Source: an uncultured Alphaproteobacteria bacterium
Lineage (GTDB): Bacteria > Pseudomonadota > Alphaproteobacteria > HIMB59
Reading direction: 5' to 3'
Length of the DNA stretch: 64,000 bases
Assembly: GCA_902616855.1 (NCBI GenBank)
Contig: CACMUL010000002.1
Location: 144,626 to 208,625, forward strand
Both the position numbers and the translations under genes were made by a program. The notes under the pieces are model-generated. The model saw only the letters and a list, made by a program, of their open reading frames with translations, searched no databases and was not told the DNA's origin. This document shows positions 45,512 to 55,279 of the stretch, in pieces. Every line of letters starts with the position of its first letter. The first letter of the stretch is position 1.

Positions 45512-47878
45512 GTGTCATCTAAAAAATATATTTTAGAAATGTTTCCCTACCCGTCAGGAAATATTCACATGGGTCATGTCAGAAATTATGTTATTGGTGA
45601 TATAAATGCTCGTTATCATAAATTAAAAGGTGATGAAGTAATTCATCCAATGGGTTGGGATGCTTTTGGTCTACCAGCAGAAAATGCAGCAATACAATTT
45701 AATACCCATCCACAAGATTGGACTGTGAAGAATATTAAAAATATGAAGAGTCAACTTCAAAAACTAGATTTAGATTTAGATTGGAATAGAGAGCTAGCCA
45801 CATGCAATCAAGATTATTATAAACATCAGCAGGAACTATTTATTGATTTCTATAAAGCTGGGCTTGCTTATAAGAAAGATGCTTTAGTTAATTGGGATCC
45901 TGTTGATCAAACCGTTTTAGCTAATGAACAGGTAATAGACGGAAAAGGATGGAGGACTGGAGCAATTGTAGAAAAGAAAAATTTATCTCAATGGTTTTTT
46001 AAAATAACTAATTATGCTGAGGAACTTTTGAGTGATCTAGACAAATTAGAGCTGTGGCCAGAGAAAGTCAAAACAATGCAGAAAAACTGGATTGGAAAGT
46101 CAATTGGAGCAGAAATAAAATTTAAGATTCATGAAAATAGTGATTATTTGAATATATTTACAACAAGGCCCGATACTATCTATGGTGCTACATTCATAGC
46201 AGTATCAGTAAACCATCCAATTGTAAAAAAATTCTCAGATCAAGAATTGATAAATAAGATCAAAAAGGAATTTGAAGAAATCAATAATGATAAAGATAAA
46301 ATAGGGTATAAGATGCCCATCAGCTGTGACCATCCAATATTGAATAAGAAAATACCAGTTTTCATTGCTAATTTTGTCTTAGATACATACGGCGAAGGGG
46401 CTATATTTGGTTGTCCAGCACATGACGAGAGGGATTACGAGTTTGCTAAAAAATATTCTTTACCTGTAATTAAAGTTATTGAATGTGATGACGATAGCCT
46501 TCCTTACAGTGGAGACGGTGTTGTAATCAATTCTCCATTATTAAATGGTTTAAATAAAGATGATGCAATTAAAGAGATAATTAAATTTTTAATTAGAGAT
46601 AATATTGGTAATGAAAAAATCAATTATAAAATCAGAGACTGGGGTGTTTCTCGGCAAAGATATTGGGGATGCCCAATACCTGCTATTTATTATGAAGATG
46701 GGACCTATAGGGTATTGGACAAAGAAGAATTGCCAGTAATTTTACCATATGATGTTAATTTAAAAGGAAAAGGCAATGCTCTTCTGAATATGGAAAACTG
46801 GAGGAAAATTATATGTCCTAAGACTAACAAAGTTGCTTACAGAGAAACAGATACATTAGATACTTTTGTGGACTCCTCGTGGTACTACATTCGTTTTCTT
46901 GATAATAAATTAGAAAAACCATTTGATGCACAGAAAATTAATAAATTGTTACCTGTTGATAAATATATTGGCGGTATAGAACATGCCATATTACATCTTT
47001 TATACTCTCGTTTTTTTATGAAAGCTCTTAGAGATATTTATAACTTAAATGTTGATGAGCCTTTTAGACAGCTATTTACACAAGGCATGATAACTCACAA
47101 AACATACAGAACAAAAGATAATGAATGGGTTATGCCTAAAGATGTTGTTATTAAAAATAAAAGGCTTTTAAAAATTAAAACTGAAGAACCAATTGAAGAA
47201 GGTCCTAGTGAAAAAATGTCAAAATCAAAAAAAAATGTAATAGAACCAGATGAGATTTTGGATACTTACGGAATTGATGCAACTAGAATTTTCATGATAT
47301 CGGACTCGCCCCCAGATAGAGAGCTTGAATGGACAGACGAGGGTATTCAAAGCTCAAAAAACTTAGTTCACAGAATAGAACGGTATTTTCTTAAAAAGAA
47401 AACTGATATTGACCTTGAAACAGAAAAGAAAGTGGAAAGGTTTGTACATAATATAGAAAAGAACATATTAGAATTTTCTCTTAATAAGTGTATTGCAGAT
47501 ATATATACACTATTCAATTATTTAGAAAAAAATCAAATTTATCTATATGATAATGAATTAAGTGAAAAGATTCTCATTTGTTTATTCCCAGTACTGCCCA
47601 GATTATCATCAAAAATAAGTTCAAGTTTATTTAAAAATAAAATTCTTGGTAATTGGCCTAATATCAATTATGCCTTATTAGCTGAAGATAAAATAAACCT
47701 TCCTATTCAGATACAAGGAAAATTAGTAACTACATTTGAAACTATCAAGGGCTACGAAGAAAAAGACATTTTAAATTCAATATATCAATTAGACAAAATT
47801 AAAAATAAAATAGCTAATAAAGAAGTATTAAAAGTCATAAATGTTCAAGATAAAATCATTAATATTATTACTAACTAG
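45512..47878 (+). CDS. leuS: leucyl-tRNA synthetase, shortened N-terminus
   Basis: The 788-residue enzyme has the class I motif in [18 protein letters not shown], the editing-domain motif [43 protein letters not shown] and the KMSKS loop in [10 protein letters not shown] near residue 570. It charges tRNA-Leu. Compared with other LeuS proteins it starts about 30-35 residues late: the usual N-terminal helix with ExKWQxxW before [12 protein letters not shown] is missing. An in-frame stop at 45488 prevents an upstream start, and the GTG at 45512 is the only candidate. It overlaps lptE by 38 bp. Confidence 0.95.
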   Translation: MSSKKYILEMFPYPSGNIHMGHVRNYVIGDINARYHKLKGDEVIHPMGWDAFGLPAENAAIQFNTHPQDWTVKNIKNMKSQLQKLDLDLDWNRELATCNQDYYKHQQELFIDFYKAGLAYKKDALVNWDPVDQTVLANEQVIDGKGWRTGAIVEKKNLSQWFFKITNYAEELLSDLDKLELWPEKVKTMQKNWIGKSIGAEIKFKIHENSDYLNIFTTRPDTIYGATFIAVSVNHPIVKKFSDQELINKIKKEFEEINNDKDKIGYKMPISCDHPILNKKIPVFIANFVLDTYGEGAIFGCPAHDERDYEFAKKYSLPVIKVIECDDDSLPYSGDGVVINSPLLNGLNKDDAIKEIIKFLIRDNIGNEKINYKIRDWGVSRQRYWGCPIPAIYYEDGTYRVLDKEELPVILPYDVNLKGKGNALLNMENWRKIICPKTNKVAYRETDTLDTFVDSSWYYIRFLDNKLEKPFDAQKINKLLPVDKYIGGIEHAILHLLYSRFFMKALRDIYNLNVDEPFRQLFTQGMITHKTYRTKDNEWVMPKDVVIKNKRLLKIKTEEPIEEGPSEKMSKSKKNVIEPDEILDTYGIDATRIFMISDSPPDRELEWTDEGIQSSKNLVHRIERYFLKKKTDIDLETEKKVERFVHNIEKNILEFSLNKCIADIYTLFNYLEKNQIYLYDNELSEKILICLFPVLPRLSSKISSSLFKNKILGNWPNINYALLAEDKINLPIQIQGKLVTTFETIKGYEEKDILNSIYQLDKIKNKIANKEVLKVINVQDKIINIITN

Positions 47879-48332
47879 TACAGTTTTTTTATCATGTTCT
47901 AGTAATCAACCAAGTAATCAATTTAAATTTTCTGTTGGATATATTGCTGGAGAGTACGATGGGCTTTTATTAACTAATCTATTAAACTCTCATTTAAAAA
48001 ATTTTAGTATGCTAAATGAAAATTCTATTTATGAAATACAATCAAGCATATCACATTCACAAAGTGTATACGTAACAAATATTGACAATACATCTGATAG
48101 AGAAAGAGTCAGAAGTTCGATTAACTTCAAAGTTTATAATAAAAGTTCAAAATGTTATGTCTACTCTTATAGCGATAGTATTGCGCAATTTTATATTTTG
48201 GCATCAAGTGATAGTTTTAATAGTAATAAGAAAGCTTTAGAAAAAATTAAACATGAAAATACAGATTATTTTGTAAAAAAATTTATTAATATATTAAATA
48301 AAGAAAATTTATCATGTAATGAAGAAAAATAA
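47841..48332 (+). CDS. lptE: LPS-assembly lipoprotein LptE-like
   Basis: The 163-residue protein has a lipoprotein signal ([13 protein letters not shown], Cys19). The rest is diverged, but its place directly after leuS and before the holA position is that of lptE in alphaproteobacteria. LptE plugs the LptD barrel and helps insert LPS in the outer membrane. It overlaps the end of leuS by 38 bp in another frame and the next gene by 14 bp. The family call rests on size, lipobox and synteny rather than on a strong motif. Confidence 0.65.
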   Translation: MFKIKSLILLLTSTVFLSCSSNQPSNQFKFSVGYIAGEYDGLLLTNLLNSHLKNFSMLNENSIYEIQSSISHSQSVYVTNIDNTSDRERVRSSINFKVYNKSSKCYVYSYSDSIAQFYILASSDSFNSNKKALEKIKHENTDYFVKKFINILNKENLSCNEEK

Positions 48333-48945
48333 TATTGAACTAATTAAGAATTTTATAAGAATGAACAGCCAAAACTTAATGATTAATCAAGTAAGCGATG
48401 AAATAGGATGTTTTTATGTAATGGTAATAGAAGAAATATGTAAAAAGCTTAATATAAATATTTATAAAAATGAAAATCTGGAAGAGGATAGATCCGAAGA
48501 CTTATTTAGTAGAAAAGAAATAAACTTATTTAATACAACAAGTAGTAAGCAAATAGAAAAAATATCTAATACTAACAACCAAAATATCATATTAACAGAT
48601 TACAAAAATTACAAAAAATTTTCAAAAAATTTTATATCAATCAATGGTTACGAATTTGAAAAGGATTTAAGATATTTTCTCAAAGAATTTTTTGAAATCA
48701 TCGATGAAGAATTTATTAACTACTGTACATCAATGCCTTACTTAATATTTTCTGAGGTTTCTAAATATAAATTAAATAGCCATAATTATAAAGCTGAGAC
48801 ACAGGTGAAAGAGGATAGAAATTTTATCTTAGATATCCGAAAAGATATTTTTAAGTTAAAAATTTCTACTGTTGATATAAAAAAATTATTTCTGAAGTTA
48901 AAAAAAGAAGTTAATTACAAAAAATTCAATTTTTTAATTTACTAA
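48319..48945 (+). CDS. unrecognised protein at the holA (DNA polymerase III delta) position
   Basis: The 208-residue protein has no motif I can name. In alphaproteobacteria holA normally lies between lptE and parB, as this gene does, but HolA is about 330-350 residues and this protein is much shorter and rich in Lys, Asn and Ile. It could be a strongly reduced delta subunit or an unrelated replacement. It overlaps lptE by 14 bp and the convergent parB gene by 20 bp. Confidence 0.5.
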   Translation: MKKNNIELIKNFIRMNSQNLMINQVSDEIGCFYVMVIEEICKKLNINIYKNENLEEDRSEDLFSRKEINLFNTTSSKQIEKISNTNNQNIILTDYKNYKKFSKNFISINGYEFEKDLRYFLKEFFEIIDEEFINYCTSMPYLIFSEVSKYKLNSHNYKAETQVKEDRNFILDIRKDIFKLKISTVDIKKLFLKLKKEVNYKKFNFLIY

Positions 48946-49756
48946 CTAAAAATTTATATTGTTCAAGATTCTCATAGTAAATTTTGATGTTTCCTTTACC
49001 TTTTTTGTTGTAAACAATTTTTGTTTTAAACCCAATAGTGTTACTTAATATTTTTTCTTCTTGAACTAAATTGGGATCTTGGTTTTTTATTTTTTTTTTA
49101 TTTTTTTCTAAGTCACGAACTGATGTTTTGCCTGATACAATCTGCTTTAAAGTTTGTTCATCAAAGTCATTTGGTGTTTTGCCTACTAATGCTCTAGCAT
49201 GACCCATAGATATAGTACCTCTATTTAACAATTTAAAAAAGAAATTGTCTAAATCTAGAATCCTCAATAAATTTGTTATGTGTGATCTACTCTTGCCGAC
49301 TATTTTAGACAAAGTTTCGTGTGTGTAACTATTTTTTTCTATAAGACGTTGATATGCTTGTGCCTCCTCTGATACTTTCAAGTCTTCTCTCTGAATATTT
49401 TCGATTAAAGATATTTCATCTTTATCAAGATCATTAGGAAGCAACAAGGCAGGCAATAATTTTAGGTCTGTGCTTTGCGCGGCTCTCCACCTTCTTTCTC
49501 CAGCGACCAGAGTGTAAACATCTATACCTGTTTTTGTAACAATTAACGGCTGTATTAGACCATTTTTCTTTATTGATTGTGCTAATTCTCCGATTTTTTC
49601 ATTATCAAACTCTTTTCTTGGCTGGGTTTCGTCTCTAAATATTTTTTCAATAGGTATTAATAATAAGCCCTTATTGTCAGATGTTTGATTATATACAATA
49701 TTTTTGTTGCCCAATAAAGAGGACAGGCCTTTTCCTAATTTTTTATTAACTGCCAT
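48926..49756 (-). CDS. parB: chromosome partitioning protein ParB
   Basis: The 276-residue protein has the ParB layout: KKLGKGLSSLLG at the N-terminus, IPIEKIFRDETQPRKEFDNE, the CTP-binding GERRWRAAQ, LIENIQREDL, a helix-turn-helix (ETLSKIVGKSRSHITNLLRI) and a C-terminal dimer domain. It binds parS, clamps onto DNA with CTP and spreads. A matching parS site lies at 52945-52960. It overlaps parA by 11 bp. Confidence 0.97.
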   Translation of the reverse strand: MAVNKKLGKGLSSLLGNKNIVYNQTSDNKGLLLIPIEKIFRDETQPRKEFDNEKIGELAQSIKKNGLIQPLIVTKTGIDVYTLVAGERRWRAAQSTDLKLLPALLLPNDLDKDEISLIENIQREDLKVSEEAQAYQRLIEKNSYTHETLSKIVGKSRSHITNLLRILDLDNFFFKLLNRGTISMGHARALVGKTPNDFDEQTLKQIVSGKTSVRDLEKNKKKIKNQDPNLVQEEKILSNTIGFKTKIVYNKKGKGNIKIYYENLEQYKFLVSKLKN

Positions 49757-50510
49757 TTAAGTTACTCCTTTCCAAAAATTCTTTTGCTAAAGCAATGTAT
49801 GCTTGTGACCCACTACATTTTAAATCATAAATAATTGCAGGAAGACCATGGCTTGGTGCTTCAGATAGAGTTACATTTCTAGGAACGTTAAATCTATATA
49901 CAGTAGTGTCAAAATATTCTCTAGCTTCTTTCTCAATCAATGATGATAAAGAATTTCTTTTATCATACATTGTTAAAATTATGCCATTTAGTTTAAGTTT
50001 AACATTTAAATTGGTTTTTACTAATTCAATTGTTTTAATTAATTTGGATAATCCTTCTAAAGCAAAAAATTCACATTGTACTGGAATTAATACTTCGCCA
50101 CTAGCTGTTAAAGAACTAATAGTCAATAAACCTAATGTCGGTGGCGTGTCAATAAAAATATATTCATAATTATTTTTTATTTTATTGATATAATTTTTTA
50201 AAAGAAAATTTCTATTTTCATCATCCGCTAACTCATACTCTGCAGCTGCAAGGTCTTCGCAAGCTGAAATGACATTTAAATTTGGTATTTGAGATTTTTG
50301 TATGGTATCTTCAATATTTACTTCATTACTAAAGACTTTATAGATGGAGAGATTAGCATTATAAACGTTAAATGACATCGATGAGTTATATTGTGGATCC
50401 ATATCAATAACTAAAACTTTTTTATCTATTGATGCTAGTGCTGTTGCTAAATTAACAACTGTCGTTGTTTTGCCAACTCCCCCTTTTTGATTAGCAATAG
50501 TAATAATCAT
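49746..50510 (-). CDS. parA: chromosome partitioning ATPase ParA
   Basis: The 254-residue protein has the deviant Walker A IANQKGGVGKTTTVVNLA, VLVIDMDPQYNSS (A' motif), YIFIDTPPTLGLLT (Walker B) and PSHGLPAIIYD near the end. With ParB and parS it moves the newly copied origin region. It lies in the order mnmE-mnmG-rsmG-parA-parB on one strand, with 4-bp overlap to rsmG and 11-bp overlap to parB. Confidence 0.97.
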   Translation of the reverse strand: MIITIANQKGGVGKTTTVVNLATALASIDKKVLVIDMDPQYNSSMSFNVYNANLSIYKVFSNEVNIEDTIQKSQIPNLNVISACEDLAAAEYELADDENRNFLLKNYINKIKNNYEYIFIDTPPTLGLLTISSLTASGEVLIPVQCEFFALEGLSKLIKTIELVKTNLNVKLKLNGIILTMYDKRNSLSSLIEKEAREYFDTTVYRFNVPRNVTLSEAPSHGLPAIIYDLKCSGSQAYIALAKEFLERSNLNGS

Positions 50511-51112
50511 CTTGCTTCCATAATAATTATTTTAGATTCATTTGAGGTTATGCTCGGATATGTTTGTACAGAATACTTTTGTGGATTAATTTTTTCAAGC
50601 TCAGTTAAATAAGATCTACCTTTGAGCAATATAAATTTTGTTTGTTTATTGATTATTCTTTTGGTCATAAATATAATTTTTTCAATTGAAGCAAAAGCAC
50701 GTGCTGTTATGCAGTCAATATTAAGGTTTGTTATTTCTGATATGGATTTATTATGCACTTTATAATTTAAACCTAGGCGCGATTTGCAACTTTCTAGGAA
50801 AAGAGATTTTTTTGGCGATTTTTCAACTAAATGAAGGTGTTTAAAACCTATGATTGATAGGATAATACCTGGAAGCCCTGCTCCTGTACCAATATCCATT
50901 AATGACTTTTCGTACTGAGGTAGATATTTAACAATTTGTATACAATCTAAAAAGTGTCTTTCGTCCAAATCGACTATTGTACTTTTTCCTATTAAGTTCA
51001 TGGCCTCATTTTCTCTAAGTAATATTTTTTTATATTCGTAAAGCTTAGCAAGAACTGATTTTCCGTCATCGAAATTATCATTACAAAATTTTACTAACTT
51101 ATCATTAAGCAA
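50507..51112 (-). CDS. rsmG: 16S rRNA m7G527 methyltransferase RsmG
   Basis: The 201-residue protein has the RsmG blocks: MNLIGKSTIVDLDERHFLDC, SLMDIGTGAGLPGIILSI (SAM site), LHLVEKSPKKSLFLES and CITARAFASIEKI. It methylates G527 of 16S rRNA. It overlaps mnmG by 8 bp and parA by 4 bp, the normal order near alphaproteobacterial origins. Confidence 0.96.
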   Translation of the reverse strand: MLNDKLVKFCNDNFDDGKSVLAKLYEYKKILLRENEAMNLIGKSTIVDLDERHFLDCIQIVKYLPQYEKSLMDIGTGAGLPGIILSIIGFKHLHLVEKSPKKSLFLESCKSRLGLNYKVHNKSISEITNLNIDCITARAFASIEKIIFMTKRIINKQTKFILLKGRSYLTELEKINPQKYSVQTYPSITSNESKIIIMEAR

Positions 51113-52961
51113 CTTTAGCCCCCCTAGCTTTTTTGTGTTTTACTATTTGAAAAAGTGCACTGGGTGTAATGCCTGAAATTTTACTGGCGTCATGTAAATT
51201 TTCAGGTTTGTATTTGTTTAATTTTTCAAGAATTTCTTTAGATAAAGAAGGGATTTTATTAAAATCTATATTTGTTAAATTCATATTCTTATTCTTATTA
51301 AGTTGGTCATATGATTTTTTTTCTCTTTCATAAAAAACGTCATACTTCGAGTCAAAATATATTTTAGTTAATAATTTTTGAGTTATGGAGAGATTGAAAA
51401 ATTTTTCAAATTTATCTTTAGAGGGATCTAAAAATTTTAAAACTTCAAATCCATTTCTTACTTTTCCATCTTTTTTTACTTTAATATTTTTTTTCATCAA
51501 ATCATTAGGTGAATATTTTAGTTTTTTTAATTGGTCTAATATTTTTTCTTCATTTATTATATTTTTTGAAATTAAAGAATATTCAATTTTATTTAAAAAC
51601 TTGGGGTTTATAATTGTTGAAAATCGTTCGTAAGAATTATCGGTTCTGAGCTTCAATCTATTTTCCGCTCTTGATGTAAACATCCTGTATGGTTCTGTAA
51701 CACCTAATTTTGTTAAATCATCAACCAACACCCCAATATAACTGTTATCTCTTTCAAAAACTTTTGTACTGAATTTTATTTTTTTTATTTTTATTGCAGC
51801 ATGAATTGCTGCATATATACCCTGCCCTGCTGCTTCTTCATAACCTGTAGTTCCATTTATTTGGCCTGCTAAAAAAAAGTTTTCTATCTTTTTTGTTTCA
51901 AAATTATTTTTTAGTTCTCTGGGGTCAACAGAGTCATACTCCACAGCGTATCCAAATTGATCGACTTCGCATTTTTCTAAACCTTTAATTGATCTTAAAA
52001 ATTTTAGTTGGGTTTTTTTATCTAAAGAATTTGAAATACCGTTTGGGTAGACAACATCAGAATTTAAACCCTCTGGCTCTAAAAAAATATTATGACCGTT
52101 TCTATCGCCGAATTTTGTTATTTTATCTTCAATTGAAGGGCAATACCTTACACCTTGAGATTTAATTATGCCTGAGTACATTGCAGATTTATTAAGGTTA
52201 TCTCTGATTATTTTGTGAGTCTTGTTATTCGTTTTTGTAATAAAACAATTAATTTTTTTGTTCGTATTTTGTTTTGTAAAATACGATAAAAATATATCAT
52301 TATTTTCAGATATCTGAGGTTCTAGGACATCGTAATTGATAGATTTAGCATATATTCTGGGAGGTGTTCCTGTTTTTAGCCTCATTGTTTTAAAATTCTT
52401 ATTAATAAACTTTGCAAGAACTTTTGAAGAGCTATTTCCTATTCTTCCTGCTTCTTGCGACTCATTACCAAAATAAATTTTTCCATTGAGAAAGGTTCCT
52501 GTCGTAAGAATAACAGCCTTTGACTTTATTTTTCCAGTATTAGATAACTCAACGCCTATAATTTTATTATTTTTTTCTAGGATATTGATAACTTCATCTT
52601 CAATAAGTTCAATTTTAGACGATTTAATAAATTTTTTCATATTTTGAGAGTATAAATCTCTATCAATTTGAGCTCTTACACCCCATACTGCTGGTCCTTT
52701 AGAAAGATTTAATACTCTATAATGTATTGCAGATTTATCACCAATTTTACAAATTACACCTCCTAAAATATCAACTTCGCTAGCTATATGTGTCTTACCA
52801 ACCCCTCCAATACTAGGATTACATGATAATTTACCCAAATCTGAATAATTTTTAGTTATGAGTGCAGTTTTAAGGCCATATTTGTCAGAAATATTAGCCG
52901 CTTCTATTCCAGCATGACCAGCACCTATAACTACTACATCATAATGTTCCACGTGAAACAA
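51105..52961 (-). CDS. mnmG: tRNA uridine-5-carboxymethylaminomethyl modification enzyme MnmG
   Basis: The 618-residue protein has the FAD site YDVVVIGAGHAGIEAA, LSCNPSIGGVGKTHIASEVD, GTFLNGKIYFG, LRLKTGTPPRI, YCPSIEDKI, FFLAGQINGTTGYEEAAGQG and SRAENRLKLRTDN. With MnmE it modifies U34 of several tRNAs. It starts at a TTG (52961), and the first codons (FHVEH) overlap a parS site, an arrangement that recurs in other bacteria. It follows mnmE after 1 bp. Confidence 0.97.
   Translation of the reverse strand: MFHVEHYDVVVIGAGHAGIEAANISDKYGLKTALITKNYSDLGKLSCNPSIGGVGKTHIASEVDILGGVICKIGDKSAIHYRVLNLSKGPAVWGVRAQIDRDLYSQNMKKFIKSSKIELIEDEVINILEKNNKIIGVELSNTGKIKSKAVILTTGTFLNGKIYFGNESQEAGRIGNSSSKVLAKFINKNFKTMRLKTGTPPRIYAKSINYDVLEPQISENNDIFLSYFTKQNTNKKINCFITKTNNKTHKIIRDNLNKSAMYSGIIKSQGVRYCPSIEDKITKFGDRNGHNIFLEPEGLNSDVVYPNGISNSLDKKTQLKFLRSIKGLEKCEVDQFGYAVEYDSVDPRELKNNFETKKIENFFLAGQINGTTGYEEAAGQGIYAAIHAAIKIKKIKFSTKVFERDNSYIGVLVDDLTKLGVTEPYRMFTSRAENRLKLRTDNSYERFSTIINPKFLNKIEYSLISKNIINEEKILDQLKKLKYSPNDLMKKNIKVKKDGKVRNGFEVLKFLDPSKDKFEKFFNLSITQKLLTKIYFDSKYDVFYEREKKSYDQLNKNKNMNLTNIDFNKIPSLSKEILEKLNKYKPENLHDASKISGITPSALFQIVKHKKARGAKVA
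52945..52960. promoter_or_regulatory. parS centromere site in the first codons of mnmG
   Basis: The 16 bases TGTTCCACGTGAAACA fit the parS consensus TGTT(C/T)CACGTG(G/A)AACA; only the two arms differ slightly from perfect symmetry (TTCC versus AAAC). The site lies within 4 kb of parA and parB and encodes residues 2-6 of MnmG. It is the only copy I noticed in the window. Confidence 0.88.
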
Positions 52962-52962
52962 T

Positions 52963-54288
52963 CTACTTTCCTATACAAAATTTGCTAAAAACTCTATCAT
53001 AAACATCTTCATTGTTAATATAACCAAATTCAAAGGAAAAATCATCTAATATATTTCTCATTAGCTGCGCTATGATCAAAATATCCTTTTCATTAACGAT
53101 ATCATGCTCATAATCTAAGATTCTTCGCAAGAAATCCATTTCTTCTAAATTGAAATTGGTTTTTTTATGCTTGTTTTTTACATATTTACTATGAATCGAG
53201 GATAATTTTAATTTTTTATATATTTTATCTCTCTCTAAACTATGGTTTATTTTGATATTACCTGTTTTATATTTGTAGATATCAGATTTTGTCTCAATTA
53301 AACTAAAATTCTTATGTATAGTGAAATCTCTGAGAAGCGCTGATATATCGGATTTTTTAGTATTTTTGTCAATTAATACAAAAAAATGATCTATTTTATT
53401 TGATATTTTCTGTGCTTTTTTATAGCCATATTTTTCTATCTTGCCTTGTTTAGATCTTTGACCCGCAGTATCGTAAATTTCAAACTGATTACTATTAAAA
53501 AAGAATTCATTTGAGAGTATATCTCTTGTGGTCCCTTTTATATTTGTAACAATTGCTCTATCTTTATCAATAATCTTATTAAATAATGTTGATTTTCCAA
53601 CATTTACTTGACCTATTAACATAATTTTACAAATATTTTTTTGTTCTATATTTGTTCTGTTTTTATGTAATAAATTATTACAATTTGTAAAAAATTTTCT
53701 TGTCTTTTTCATCATTTTTTTAAAGTTGAAATCCTCATCGTCTACAAAATCAATAGATGCGGTAATTTCTGAGAATAAATTTATAATTTCTTCTCTTAAA
53801 GGAATAAGGCCGCTTACAATATCTCCCTCAAAAAGAAGTTTTTTATTATACTCTAACTCTGAAAAACTCTCGTTAGAAATTATTTCATTTATTGCCTTAG
53901 CTTGTTTTAAAGAATTCTTACTATTAAGAACCGACCTATAAGAAAACTCACCATTTTTTGCTAATCTTAGACCAGGGATTTTTAGATCTTTTAATAATTG
54001 TTCGAACTGACTAGCTATTAGTGGTGAGCCATGTAAAAAAATTTCACAAAGATCCTCTCCTGTGAAAGATTTTGGAGATTTGAAAAATACAACACTACAC
54101 TCATCCAATATAGAGTTATCTTTCTGGTATAATTTAACTATACGGATTAGAGAATGGTACCTAGAAAAGTTTTTTTTGGTGATTTTCTTTAAAATGTTTA
54201 AAACATCTTCCCCTGAAATTCTATAACCGATAACTGGGGCTTTCACTAAAGGAGTAAAGTTAGAATATATGGTTCCAGACTTAAACAA
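52963..54288 (-). CDS. mnmE: tRNA modification GTPase MnmE
   Basis: The 441-residue protein has the N-terminal folate-binding domain (FFKSPKSFTGEDLCEIFLHG), an inserted G domain with GQVNVGKSTLFN (P-loop), IVTNIKGTTRDIL and YDTAGQR, and the C-terminal FSKFCIGK whose Cys is the family signature. It forms the U34-modifying complex with MnmG. The gene starts the leftward cluster mnmE-mnmG-rsmG-parA-parB. The G domain NKxD equivalent (ETKSD) has Thr in place of Asn. Confidence 0.96.
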   Translation of the reverse strand: MFKSGTIYSNFTPLVKAPVIGYRISGEDVLNILKKITKKNFSRYHSLIRIVKLYQKDNSILDECSVVFFKSPKSFTGEDLCEIFLHGSPLIASQFEQLLKDLKIPGLRLAKNGEFSYRSVLNSKNSLKQAKAINEIISNESFSELEYNKKLLFEGDIVSGLIPLREEIINLFSEITASIDFVDDEDFNFKKMMKKTRKFFTNCNNLLHKNRTNIEQKNICKIMLIGQVNVGKSTLFNKIIDKDRAIVTNIKGTTRDILSNEFFFNSNQFEIYDTAGQRSKQGKIEKYGYKKAQKISNKIDHFFVLIDKNTKKSDISALLRDFTIHKNFSLIETKSDIYKYKTGNIKINHSLERDKIYKKLKLSSIHSKYVKNKHKKTNFNLEEMDFLRRILDYEHDIVNEKDILIIAQLMRNILDDFSFEFGYINNEDVYDRVFSKFCIGK

Positions 54289-54354
54289 AACTTTGTTATT
54301 ATAAATTTATAATTATTCTAGTCCACCAATGAAAGGTATCAAAAGCATAATCAA

Positions 54355-55266
54355 TTGATATTAACTAAACCAAATCAAGTTAAGATTTATGGCCACAGGG
54401 GGGCGAGAGGAAATTTACCAGAGAATACTTTAGATAGTTTTAAATATTTATTTGATAATAAGATTAATGCTTTTGAAACAGATGTCTTAATTTCAAAAGA
54501 CCTATTTCCTGTCATTAACCATGATTTCAGATTAAATCCAGCTCTAACAAAAAATAGTGAAGGTAATTGGATTAAGAATAATGATATCAAGATATTCGAT
54601 TTAACTTATGAACAACTATCACAATTTAAGATCGGATCAGTTGATAAAAAAACAAAATACGGTAAAAGATTTAATAATGTAAAAAACTTAGGTGAAAATA
54701 ATATACCTAAGTTATCTGATCTACTTGAATTAACATCAAATTATATTACAAATGATTTAATTATTAATTTAGAAATCAAATCAACTCCTGTTGAAATTAA
54801 TTTAACGCCTCCTCCAAATGTAATAGCAAAATTAATAATTGATGAAGTAAATAAAACAGAATTAAAAGATAAAGTAATCTACTCCTCTTTTGATTGGAGA
54901 GTTTTAAGAGAAATAAAAAATATAGATCAGAAAGTTCCGAGAGCCTATTTAACGTCTGAGCTTAAAGGAAAAGTCTATGATAAATCACCTTGGTTGGACT
55001 TTATGCCTTTATACGACAGTGATAGCAGGGAACTACCAAGACTTATCAAAACATTAGGTGGAAAAGCATGGCACCCTAAACGTACAGATATAAATAAAGA
55101 CATAATTAGAATTGCTCATGAAGAGGATCTACCTGTATGTGTTTGGACTGTAAACGAAGAGTATGAAATGTTAAAAATGATTTATTATGAGGTAGATGGA
55201 ATAATTACTGATTATCCTCTGAGATTGAGAAAGCTTTGTGAGAGAGAGGGGATAGATTGGTTCTGA
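54355..55266 (+). CDS. glycerophosphodiester phosphodiesterase
   Basis: The 303-residue TIM-barrel protein has the GDPD motifs IYGHRGARGNLPENTLDSF, NAFETDVLISKD and PVINHDFRLN, and later LIINLEIKST, VIYSSFDWRVL and VCVWTVNEEYEM with GIITDYP. It splits glycerophosphodiesters into glycerol 3-phosphate and an alcohol. No signal peptide is seen, so it is cytoplasmic, like UgpQ. It starts at a TTG (54355) after an unremarkable ribosome site and diverges from mnmE. The next gene follows after 13 bp. Confidence 0.93.
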   Translation: MILTKPNQVKIYGHRGARGNLPENTLDSFKYLFDNKINAFETDVLISKDLFPVINHDFRLNPALTKNSEGNWIKNNDIKIFDLTYEQLSQFKIGSVDKKTKYGKRFNNVKNLGENNIPKLSDLLELTSNYITNDLIINLEIKSTPVEINLTPPPNVIAKLIIDEVNKTELKDKVIYSSFDWRVLREIKNIDQKVPRAYLTSELKGKVYDKSPWLDFMPLYDSDSRELPRLIKTLGGKAWHPKRTDINKDIIRIAHEEDLPVCVWTVNEEYEMLKMIYYEVDGIITDYPLRLRKLCEREGIDWF

Positions 55267-55279
55267 TCCATAAAAATCA

